From: an uncultured Oscillibacter sp.
GTDB lineage: Bacteria; Bacillota; Clostridia; Oscillospirales; Oscillospiraceae
Assembly (NCBI RefSeq): GCF_910584465.1
Contig: NZ_CAJUBK010000014.1
Location: forward strand, 1 to 46,454
DNA length: 46,454 nt
Direction of reading: 5' to 3'
Position numbers and translations under genes: made by a program. A model generated the notes under the pieces. The model made no database searches. It worked only from the letters and a program-made list of their open reading frames with translations, and was not told the origin of the DNA. How positions within the stretch are numbered: the first letter of the stretch is position 1; every line of letters starts with the position of its first letter. Shown piece after piece: positions 40,108-46,454 of this stretch.

Positions 40108-42033
40108 ATGAAAAACCTCACCCGCAAACAGCGGAAGATGCTGTACAGGATCCTCCTGGCGGCGGCTTTGCTGGCCGCCGTCGAGCTACTGCCGGCGCTG
40201 CTGCCGGCGGGCGGCGCAGCGTTCCTGTGGCTCTTATACCTGGTCCCCTATGCCGTCATCGGCTGGGACGTCCTGTGGAAGGCCGTCCGCAACATCCTCA
40301 ACGGCCAGGTCTTCGACGAGAACTTCCTCATGGCCCTGGCGACGGTGGGGGCCTTCGCCACCGGGGAGTATGCCGAGGCGGTCTTCGTCATGCTGTTCTA
40401 CCAGACCGGCGAACTGTTCCAGGACTACGCCGTGGGCAAGTCCCGCCAGTCCATCGCCGCCCTGATGGACATCCGGCCCGACACCGCCAACCTGGAGGCC
40501 GGGGACGGCTCCTTGGAAGAGGTGGACCCGGAGGACGTGGAGGCCGGGGCCGTCATCGTGGTGCGGCCCGGCGAACGGGTCCCCCTGGACGGCGAGGTCC
40601 TCGAGGGCGCGTCCGCCCTGGACACCGCCGCCCTCACGGGCGAGTCCGTCCCCCGGGACGTGGGCGTGGGCGACGCGGTCATCAGCGGCTGCGTGAACCA
40701 GTCCGGCCTCCTGCGGGTGAAGGTGACGAAGCCCTGCGAGGAGTCCACCGTCTCCAAGATCTTGGACCTGGTGGAGAACGCCGGGGAGAAGAAGGCCGCC
40801 AGCGAGAACTTCATCACCCGCTTCGCCCGGTACTACACCCCCTGTGTCACCCTGGCGGCTCTGGCGCTGTTCCTGGTGCCCGCCATTGCCCTGGCGGTGG
40901 TGCCGGCGGCGTCCCAGCCCGCCTTCCTGGCGGGGACGGTGTGGACCGGCTGGCTCCACCGGGCGCTGATCTTCCTGGTGATCTCCTGCCCCTGCGCGCT
41001 GGTGATTTCCGTGCCCCTGAGCTTCTTCGGCGGCATCGGCGGGGCCGGCAAGTGCGGCATCCTGGTGAAGGGCAGCAATTACCTGGAGCTTTTGTCCAGG
41101 GCGGAGACCGTGGTCTTCGACAAGACCGGCACCCTGACCCAGGGGAGCTTCACCGTCACCGCCCTGCACCCGGCCCGGGACTTCGGCGAGGCGGATCTGC
41201 TGGAGTACGCCGCCCTGGCGGAGAGCTGGTCCAGCCATCCCATCTCCCTCTCCCTCCGGAAAGCCTGGGGGAAGGAGATCGACAGCGGGAGGGTGACGGA
41301 CGTGGAGGAGATCGCCGGGCACGGCATCACCGCCAAGGTGGACGGCAAGGCCGTCTGCGCCGGCAACAGCCGCCTGATGGAGAGGGAAGGGGCCCGGTGG
41401 GAGCCCTGCGACCTGCCGGGGACCATCGTCCATGTGACGGTGGAGGGCGCCTACGCCGGGCACATCCTCATCTCGGATCTGCCCAAGCCCGAGGCCAAGA
41501 CCCTCGTAGAGGGCCTGAAGGCGGCGGGGGTGAAAAAGACCGTCATGCTCACCGGGGACGCCGAGGCCGCGGCCAAGGCGGTGGCCCGGGAGCTGGGGAT
41601 CGACGAGTACCACGCCCAGCTCCTCCCGGCGGACAAGGTGGAGCGGGTGGAGGGCCTGCTGGCGGCGAAGTCCCCCGGCGCGGCCCTGGCCTTCGTGGGG
41701 GACGGGATCAACGACGCGCCGGTCCTCACCCGGGCGGACATCGGCATCGCCATGGGGGCCCTGGGCTCCGACGCCGCCATCGAGGCCGCGGACATCGTGC
41801 TGATGGACGACGACCCGGCCAAGATCGCCACGGCCATGCGGATCTCCCGGAAGACCCTGCGCATCGTGAAGCAGAACATCTGGTTCGCCCTGGGGGTGAA
41901 GGGGGCCGTGCTGCTGCTGGGGGCCTTCGGCGTGGCGACCATGTGGGAGGCCGTCTTCGCCGACGTGGGCGTGGCCTTCCTCGCGATCTTGAACGCGATG
42001 CGGTGCCTGCGGGTGGACGAGTTCCGAAAATGA
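40108..42033 (+). CDS. P1B-2 type Zn/Cd/Pb-exporting ATPase without N-terminal HMA domain
   Basis: 641 aa. Pumps divalent soft-metal ions out of the cell. Seen: TGES at 177-180, CPC at 294-296 (transport site), DKTGT from D338 (phosphorylated Asp), SSHP with H377-P378, GDGIND at 531-536, and a late NIWFALGVKGAVLLLGA and FADVGVAFLAILNAMR with the Lys and Asp that define Zn/Cd/Pb transporters. The N-terminus begins directly with membrane helices; the usual metal-binding domain is missing and appears as the separate 72-aa protein. AAGGAGG lies before the ATG. A gap of 178 nt separates it from the methyltransferase. Confidence 0.94.
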   Translation: MKNLTRKQRKMLYRILLAAALLAAVELLPALLPAGGAAFLWLLYLVPYAVIGWDVLWKAVRNILNGQVFDENFLMALATVGAFATGEYAEAVFVMLFYQTGELFQDYAVGKSRQSIAALMDIRPDTANLEAGDGSLEEVDPEDVEAGAVIVVRPGERVPLDGEVLEGASALDTAALTGESVPRDVGVGDAVISGCVNQSGLLRVKVTKPCEESTVSKILDLVENAGEKKAASENFITRFARYYTPCVTLAALALFLVPAIALAVVPAASQPAFLAGTVWTGWLHRALIFLVISCPCALVISVPLSFFGGIGGAGKCGILVKGSNYLELLSRAETVVFDKTGTLTQGSFTVTALHPARDFGEADLLEYAALAESWSSHPISLSLRKAWGKEIDSGRVTDVEEIAGHGITAKVDGKAVCAGNSRLMEREGARWEPCDLPGTIVHVTVEGAYAGHILISDLPKPEAKTLVEGLKAAGVKKTVMLTGDAEAAAKAVARELGIDEYHAQLLPADKVERVEGLLAAKSPGAALAFVGDGINDAPVLTRADIGIAMGALGSDAAIEAADIVLMDDDPAKIATAMRISRKTLRIVKQNIWFALGVKGAVLLLGAFGVATMWEAVFADVGVAFLAILNAMRCLRVDEFRK

Positions 42034-42038
42034 GCATG

Positions 42039-42071
42039 AAAAACGGCTGACAGAACGTCAGCCGTTTTTTC
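42039..42071. terminator. Bidirectional terminator between the ATPase and ribF genes
   Basis: AAAAACGGCTGAC (42039-42051) pairs with GTCAGCCGTTTTT (42057-42069) around AGAAC, with T-runs in both directions. It overlaps the last codons of ribF. Confidence 0.88.
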
Positions 42072-42963
42072 CTTCGCTGAAATAGCGCCGCGTCGTCTCC
42101 GCGTCGGCGGCGATCTGGGCCCGGAGGGCGTCCAGGGAGTCGAAGCGGATCTCGTGGCGCAGGTGCTCATAGAACTCCAGCCGCAGGGTCTGCCCATACA
42201 GGTCCCCCTGGAAGTCCAGGAGGCACGCCTCCACCGTCACGTCGGCGCCGCGGTTCACCGTGGGCCGGGTGCCCACGTTCGTGACGGCGGGACAGCTGCC
42301 CCCGTCCTCGAAATAGACCCGGGTGACGTAGACCCCGTGGCTGGGGACCAGCACGTGGGGCGGCACCGCCAGGTTCGCCGTGGGGAACAGCCGGGACGAG
42401 CCCAGCCCCCGCCCGTGGCGCACCGCCCCCGTCAGCGTATGGGGGTGGCCCAGGAAGCGGTTCGCCCGCTCCACCTGCCCCAGCTCGATGAGACGGCGGA
42501 TGTAGGTGGAGCTGACCGTGATGTCCCCGATGGTCACCTGGGGGATGATGTCGCAGCCCAGGCCCAGCTGGGCGCACTTCTCCTTCAGGAGCTCCGGCGT
42601 GCCCTGGTTCTTGTGGCCGAAGCGGTGGTCGTGGCCCGCCACCAGGTGGACGGCGTGCCAGCGGCCCACCAGCAGCTCGGTCACGAAGTCCTCCCAGCTG
42701 GTGGTCATCATCTCGCGGTCGAAGGGGGCCAGGATGACCTCCTGGATGCCGTAGAGCCGCTTCACCAGGTCCCGGCGGTCCTCCGCCGAATTGATGAGGG
42801 GGCAGGGGACCCCGGTGACCACTTCCTTCGGCGGGCGGTCGAAGGTGAACACGGCGGGAGCGCAGCCCCGGCGGGCGGCCTCCTCCGCCGTCCGCTTGAG
42901 CAGGGCGGCGTGGCCCAGGTGGACCCCGTCGAAGAAGCCCAGGGCGATCACACGTTCTTTCAT
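42058..42963 (-). CDS. ribF: Bifunctional riboflavin kinase / FAD synthetase
   Basis: Makes FMN from riboflavin and FAD from FMN. 301 aa, the normal length. N-terminal nucleotidyltransferase half: ALGFFDGVHLGHAAL (7-21), VAGHDHRFGHKNQG, TVSSTYIRRLIELG. C-terminal flavokinase half: LTGAVRHGRGLGSSRLFPTANL, then THGVYV-like SHGVYVTRVYFEDG and LLDFQGDLYGQTLRLEF. The ATG at 42963 follows TTGGAG by 6-7 nt and starts 1 nt after the truB stop; an in-frame TTG four codons earlier lies in truB and is not used. Last gene of the infB-ribF group here. Confidence 0.95.
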   Translation of the reverse strand: MKERVIALGFFDGVHLGHAALLKRTAEEAARRGCAPAVFTFDRPPKEVVTGVPCPLINSAEDRRDLVKRLYGIQEVILAPFDREMMTTSWEDFVTELLVGRWHAVHLVAGHDHRFGHKNQGTPELLKEKCAQLGLGCDIIPQVTIGDITVSSTYIRRLIELGQVERANRFLGHPHTLTGAVRHGRGLGSSRLFPTANLAVPPHVLVPSHGVYVTRVYFEDGGSCPAVTNVGTRPTVNRGADVTVEACLLDFQGDLYGQTLRLEFYEHLRHEIRFDSLDALRAQIAADAETTRRYFSEGKNG

Positions 42964-42964
42964 A

Positions 42965-43831
42965 CTACGCTCCAAAGAAATTTTTGATGGCCTTCAGCTC
43001 TCCGCCCCTGGCCTGGGACAGGCAGAGCAGGTCCCCCTCCAGGCCGTAGAGCCGGTAAGTGCCGTCGGCGGTCCCCGGCAGGGTGACGGGGGCCCCGCTT
43101 CGGACCCGCTTCTCCTGGCCCGGGGACCGGACCGTCAGGGCAGGGCAGTGGGCGAACAGGCTGTCCAAGGGGCGGAGGAGGGACTCGCCCTGTTCCCGCA
43201 CGTCCTCCAGGGTGACGGCGTCCGCCAGGGTGAACCCCGCCGCCATCGTCCGGCGGAGGCTGTACATCGCTCCGCCGCAGCCCAGGGCCCGGCCGATGTC
43301 GTGGCAGAGGGTGCGGATGTAGGTGCCCTTGGAGCACAGGCAGCGGAGACGGTAGTCCGTCTCGCTCTCCGCCTCCAGGAGCTCCAGCTCGTAGATGGTG
43401 ACGGGACGGGGCTCCCGGGGGACCTCCCGGCCCTTCCGGGCCAGCTCGTAGAGCTTCCGGCCCTGGATCTTGACGGCGGAGTACATGGGGGGGATCTGCC
43501 GGATGTCCCCCCGGAAGCGCGCCAGCGCGGCCTCCAGCTCTTCCCGGCGGACGGAGACCGGATGGGACTCCAGGGTCTCGCCGGTGACGTCCTGGGTGTC
43601 GGTGACGAGGCCCAGGCGGAGGCCGGCGTCGTATCCTTTCCGGCCGCTCTCGGCGAACTCCACCGCCCGGGTGGCCCGGCCCACGAAGACCGGCAGGACC
43701 CCTGTCGCCATGGGGTCCAGTGTCCCGCCGTGGCCCACCCGCTTCTCGTGGAGCAGGCCGCGGACCTTGGCGCACACGTCCATGGAGGTCCATCCGGCGG
43801 GCTTGTCGATGATGAGGATACCGTTGGGCAT
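42965..43831 (-). CDS. truB: tRNA pseudouridine-55 synthase
   Basis: Converts U55 in the T-loop of tRNAs to pseudouridine. 288 aa. GGTLDPMATGVLPV carries D39, the catalytic Asp; KPAGWTSMDVCAKVRG is the N-terminal motif, and MYSAVKIQGRKLYELARKG and CSKGTYIRTLCHDIG follow. A PUA-like C-terminal part is short. The ATG at 43831 is 5-6 nt after GGGAGG. 14 nt separate it from the DHH gene upstream. Confidence 0.96.
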   Translation of the reverse strand: MPNGILIIDKPAGWTSMDVCAKVRGLLHEKRVGHGGTLDPMATGVLPVFVGRATRAVEFAESGRKGYDAGLRLGLVTDTQDVTGETLESHPVSVRREELEAALARFRGDIRQIPPMYSAVKIQGRKLYELARKGREVPREPRPVTIYELELLEAESETDYRLRCLCSKGTYIRTLCHDIGRALGCGGAMYSLRRTMAAGFTLADAVTLEDVREQGESLLRPLDSLFAHCPALTVRSPGQEKRVRSGAPVTLPGTADGTYRLYGLEGDLLCLSQARGGELKAIKNFFGA

Positions 43832-43845
43832 GGGGACCTCCCGAT

Positions 43846-44802
43846 CTATAGAGTGAAGTCCGGGACCACCTGGGCGATGGCCTCCAGCAGGCGGCGCTTG
43901 GCCTCCTCGAAGGGGGCCTCCACGGTGCACCCGGCGGCGGCGGCGTGTCCGCCGCCCCCCAGCAGGGCGCAGGCCCTGGAGGCGTCGACCCGCGGGCCGG
44001 TGCGGAGGGAGACCTTCCACACGTCCGGGCGGAGCTCCCGCAGGGTGACGGCGCAGTCCACGCCCTCGATCTGCCCGCCCAGGGCGGAGAGGTCTTCGGC
44101 GTCGGCCTCCGCGGCCTGGAGGCGCTCCATCAGGGACAGGGGCACCGCCAGCACGGCGGCGCGGTCCCGGTCGTGGTACTCGATCCCCTCCAGCATGGCG
44201 GCCTCCAGGGCCAGCCGCTTTTTCGACTTGGTGCGGAAGAAGACCTTGTTCACATGCCTGTAGTCGATGCCGGTCCGCAGCAGGGCGGCGGCGACGGCGT
44301 GGGTGTAGGGGGTGGTGTTGCTGTAGGCGAAACAGCCGCAGTCGGTGGACAGCGCCACATAGAGGGGCAGGGCCATCTCCGCCGTGACCGGCCCCAGCCG
44401 GGCCAGGATGTCGTAGACGATCTCCCCGGTGGCGGCGGCGGTGGTACGGACATAGTTGTCCCTGCCGAAGCGCTGGAAGGACGGGTGGTGGTCGATCGCC
44501 AGGTCCACCCGGTCTGCGTAGGGCCTGGCGTTCTCCGGGAACAGGGACGTCGCGGCGATGTCCGCGGAGACGACCTTCTCCGGCCGGAAGCCCTCCGGGG
44601 CGGCGTAGGGCCGGAAGTAGGGGGCGGTGGTGTCCGTCAGGCCGTCGTTGGGCAGGAGGTAGGCCGTCCTGCCCAGGGCCCGCAGGCCCGCGCAGAGGGC
44701 GGCGGCAGAGCCCACCGTGTCCCCGTCGGGCCGGACATGGGTGAGGAGCAGGACGTTGTCGAAGGACCGCAGCAGGGCGGCGGTCCCGGCGATGGTGAGC
44801 AT
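43846..44802 (-). CDS. nrnA: DHH/DHHA1 bifunctional oligoribonuclease / PAP phosphatase
   Basis: Degrades very short RNAs to mononucleotides and dephosphorylates pAp. 318 aa. Seen: LTHVRPDGDTVGSA with H22, D26 and D28, the DHH triplet at 104-106, ALSTDCGCFAYSNT with a metal Asp, and a late LLGGGGHAAAAGC (DHHA1 substrate loop). Start: ATG 44802 is 6 nt after AGGAGGG; the ATG at 44808 overlaps the rbfA stop but is too near the ribosome-binding site. Between rbfA and truB, as in most Firmicutes. Confidence 0.93.
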   Translation of the reverse strand: MLTIAGTAALLRSFDNVLLLTHVRPDGDTVGSAAALCAGLRALGRTAYLLPNDGLTDTTAPYFRPYAAPEGFRPEKVVSADIAATSLFPENARPYADRVDLAIDHHPSFQRFGRDNYVRTTAAATGEIVYDILARLGPVTAEMALPLYVALSTDCGCFAYSNTTPYTHAVAAALLRTGIDYRHVNKVFFRTKSKKRLALEAAMLEGIEYHDRDRAAVLAVPLSLMERLQAAEADAEDLSALGGQIEGVDCAVTLRELRPDVWKVSLRTGPRVDASRACALLGGGGHAAAAGCTVEAPFEEAKRRLLEAIAQVVPDFTL

Positions 44803-44804
44803 GG

Positions 44805-45191
44805 TCATCCCTCCTCCGGCGCGGGCCGGGGGCCGCGGGCGGCGTCCTTCTCCTCTTCCCTGCGCAGCAGCTCCAGGATGTGGGCGCCGTGCTGGATGGA
44901 GTCGTCGCCGATGAACTGGAGCTCCGGCGTGCAGCGGAGCTGGAGCGCATGGCCCAGCTCCCGCCGCAGGAAGCCGGAGGCGGACTTGAGCCCCTTGAGC
45001 ACGTCCTTCTCCCGGCCCTTGTCCAGGACGCTGACATAGACCCTGGCATAGCGCAGGTCGTTGGTGGTGTCCACCCGCGTGATGGAGACCATGCCGTTCT
45101 CCGAGACGCGGGGGTCTTTCAGGCTGCGGATCTGGGCGGCCAGCTCCCGCTGGATCTCGTCGTTGATCCGGTCGATGCGATTCGAAGCCAT
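44805..45191 (-). CDS. rbfA: Ribosome-binding factor A
   Basis: Helps mature the 30S subunit by binding 16S rRNA. 128 aa, KH-like fold: RIDRINDEIQRELAAQIRSLKDPRV, then MVSITRVDTTNDLRYARVYVSVL and LGHALQLRCTPELQFIGDDSIQHGAHILELL, all family marks. GGAGG lies before the ATG at 45191. The stop overlaps the following frame. A 166-nt gap with hairpins separates it from infB. Confidence 0.95.
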   Translation of the reverse strand: MASNRIDRINDEIQRELAAQIRSLKDPRVSENGMVSITRVDTTNDLRYARVYVSVLDKGREKDVLKGLKSASGFLRRELGHALQLRCTPELQFIGDDSIQHGAHILELLRREEEKDAARGPRPAPEEG

Positions 45192-45240
45192 TGTATCCTC
45201 CTTTGGAAAGGGGGCCTTGCCCCGCGAGGCGCAGGGGAAA

Positions 45241-45263
45241 GGGCGGCGGCTGTGCCGCCGCCC
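45241..45263. repeat. GC-rich hairpin between infB and rbfA
   Basis: GGGCGGCGGC, loop TGT, GCCGCCGCCC: a perfect 10-bp stem directly next to the repeat at 45268-45347. There is no T-run. Confidence 0.55.
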
Positions 45264-45267
45264 TTAA

Positions 45268-45347
45268 GACCGGCATCCGCTGTCCGCGGCCGCCGGAGGG
45301 GCGGTCTCCTCCGCCCGTCCGGCATCCCCCGGCCGCGGATGCCGGTC
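45268..45347. repeat. Intergenic repeat with terminal inverted repeats, copy 2
   Basis: GACCGGCATCCGC (45268-45280) and GCGGATGCCGGTC (45335-45347) are perfect reverse complements. Shares CCGCCCGTCCGGCATCC and the closing GGTCCTTAG with the 156-bp element at 12952-13107. On the minus strand it lies between infB and rbfA. Confidence 0.6.
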
Positions 45348-45359
45348 CTTAGTTTGCGC

Positions 45360-46454
45360 TCACTGCGGGATCTCCTCCATGGTATAACCTTCCACGATAT
45401 CGCCTTCTTTGATATCGTTGAACTTCTCGATGGTCAGGCCGCACTCATAGCCGCTGGCGACCTCCTTGGCGGCGTCCTTGAACCGCTGAAGGGAGGCCAG
45501 CGCGCCCTCGTGGATGACGATGCCGTCCCGGACCAGGCGCACGGAGCAGTTCCGCACGATCTTGCCGTCCTGCACGTAGCAACCGGCCACGGTGCCAACG
45601 CCGGAGACCTTGTAGGTCTGGCGGACCTCCGCATGGCCCAGCAGGGCCTCCCGGTACTTGGGGGCCAGCATGCCCTTCATGGCGGCGGTGATCTCGTCGA
45701 TGCAGTCGTAGATGACCCGGTACATGCGCATATCCACGTTCTGCCGGGCCGCGCCGTCCCGGGCGGCGGCGTCGGGCCGGACGTTGAAGCCCACGATGAT
45801 GGCGTTGGAAGAGGAGGCCAGCATGACGTCGGACTCGTTCACCGCGCCCACGCCGCCGTGGATCACGCGGACGTTGACCTCGTCGTTGGAGAGCTTCTCC
45901 AGCGACGCCTTCACGGCCTCCACGCTGCCCTGCACGTCGGCCTTGACGATCAGGGCCAGCTCCTTGCGCTCGCCGGCCTGGATCTGGTCGAACAGGTTCT
46001 CCAGGCTGACCTTCTGCACGGGGGCGGCGGCTTTGGCGCGCTCCTCGGCCTTGCGCTGCTCCACCAGCTCCCGGGCCATGCGCTCGTCGCTGACGGCGAA
46101 GAAGGGGGATCCGGCGGTGGGGGCCTCGCTGAGGCCCGCGATCTCCACGGGGACGGAGGGGCCCGCCTCGGTGAGCCGCCCGCCCTTGTAGTCCAGCATG
46201 GTCCGCACGCGGCCCACGGCGGTGCCCGCGATGATGATGTCGCCCTGCTTCAGCGTGCCGTTCTGGACCAGCAGGGTCGCCACGGGGCCCCGGCCCTTGT
46301 CCAGGCGGGCCTCGATGACGGTGCCCTGGCCCGCGCGGTTGGGGTTGGCCTTCAGCTCCGCCATCTCGGCGGTGAGGGTCACCATCTCCAGCAGGTTGTC
46401 GATGCCGATGTTCTTCTTGGCGGAGACCTTGCAGCAGATGGTCTCGCCGCCCCA
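45360..46454 (-). CDS. infB: Translation initiation factor IF-2, C-terminal part (5' end outside window)
   Basis: GTPase that places initiator tRNA on the ribosome. 364 residues are visible, starting inside the gene (WGGETICCKVSAKKNIGID, the end of the G domain). Then domain II (GTVIEARLDKGRGPVATLLVQNGTLKQGDIIIAG), domain III (LALIVKADVQGSVEAVKASLEKL, VIHGGVGAVNESDVMLA) and the C-terminal domain (GVGTVAGCYVQDGKIVRN and SLQRFKDAAKEVASGYECGLTIEKFNDIKEGDIVEGY). The stop is at 45360. The G1-G3 motifs are beyond the window edge. Upstream of rbfA as in most Firmicutes. Confidence 0.97.
   Translation of the reverse strand, partial: WGGETICCKVSAKKNIGIDNLLEMVTLTAEMAELKANPNRAGQGTVIEARLDKGRGPVATLLVQNGTLKQGDIIIAGTAVGRVRTMLDYKGGRLTEAGPSVPVEIAGLSEAPTAGSPFFAVSDERMARELVEQRKAEERAKAAAPVQKVSLENLFDQIQAGERKELALIVKADVQGSVEAVKASLEKLSNDEVNVRVIHGGVGAVNESDVMLASSSNAIIVGFNVRPDAAARDGAARQNVDMRMYRVIYDCIDEITAAMKGMLAPKYREALLGHAEVRQTYKVSGVGTVAGCYVQDGKIVRNCSVRLVRDGIVIHEGALASLQRFKDAAKEVASGYECGLTIEKFNDIKEGDIVEGYTMEEIPQ

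Noticed and set aside
42965..45049. A single 694-aa frame covering truB and part of the DHH and rbfA region
   Set aside because: It is truB with an upstream shadow of other genes; the ATG at 43831 with GGGAGG is the proper start.

Overview
The window is GC-rich chromosomal DNA from a Gram-positive, probably spore-forming anaerobe. The gene set suggests a Clostridia member of the Oscillospiraceae type: a 4-hydroxybutyrate-to-butyrate operon, AddAB instead of RecBCD, a SpoVAF-like germination protein behind a forespore-type promoter, and the infB-rbfA-nrnA-truB-ribF order typical of Firmicutes. The genus cannot be read from the sequence.

Layout. 1-5304 (minus): crotonase, family I CoA-transferase, 4-hydroxybutyryl-CoA dehydratase and a butyryl-CoA dehydrogenase cut by the window edge. 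Together they activate 4-hydroxybutyrate, dehydrate it to crotonyl-CoA and reduce that to butyryl-CoA. A near-consensus sigma-54 site overlaps a sigma-70 site ahead of the operon. 5305-5817: regulatory gap with a perfect 16-bp inverted repeat. 5818-8182 (plus): ECF sigma factor, zinc anti-sigma factor and two membrane proteins. 8238-9500 (minus): XRE regulator, DUF3169 membrane protein and a 52-aa protein, preceded by three copies of one operator. 9625-12915 (minus): AI-2E-type permease, gamma-carbonic-anhydrase-like protein, M29 aminopeptidase and a DUF378 protein. 13160-20042 (minus): addA and addB.

20181-32822 (plus): 18 tightly packed genes for a contractile-tailed phage particle, in the order of Bacillus PBSX: terminase, portal, protease, capsid, connectors, sheath, tube, chaperone, baseplate. 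No integrase, repressor, replication, lysis, tail-fibre or normal tape-measure gene is present. The tape-measure slot holds a 271-aa Gly/Arg/Ala-rich low-complexity protein. This is either a defective prophage or a domesticated particle of the gene-transfer-agent kind, and it is the most interesting part of the window. Its terminator hairpin has been duplicated around a 165-bp AT-rich, palindrome-rich insert.

33063-46454: a small unknown protein, three leucine tRNAs with a consensus promoter, a sirtuin, an ArsC/Spx-like protein, a YihY permease, a SnoaL-like protein, SpoVAF, a PaaI-type thioesterase, a metal-resistance operon (CadC-like repressor, stand-alone HMA chaperone, methyltransferase, Zn/Cd/Pb P-type ATPase), then ribF, truB, nrnA, rbfA and the 3' part of infB on the minus strand.

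Product names rest on motifs and gene order read by eye; no database search was possible.
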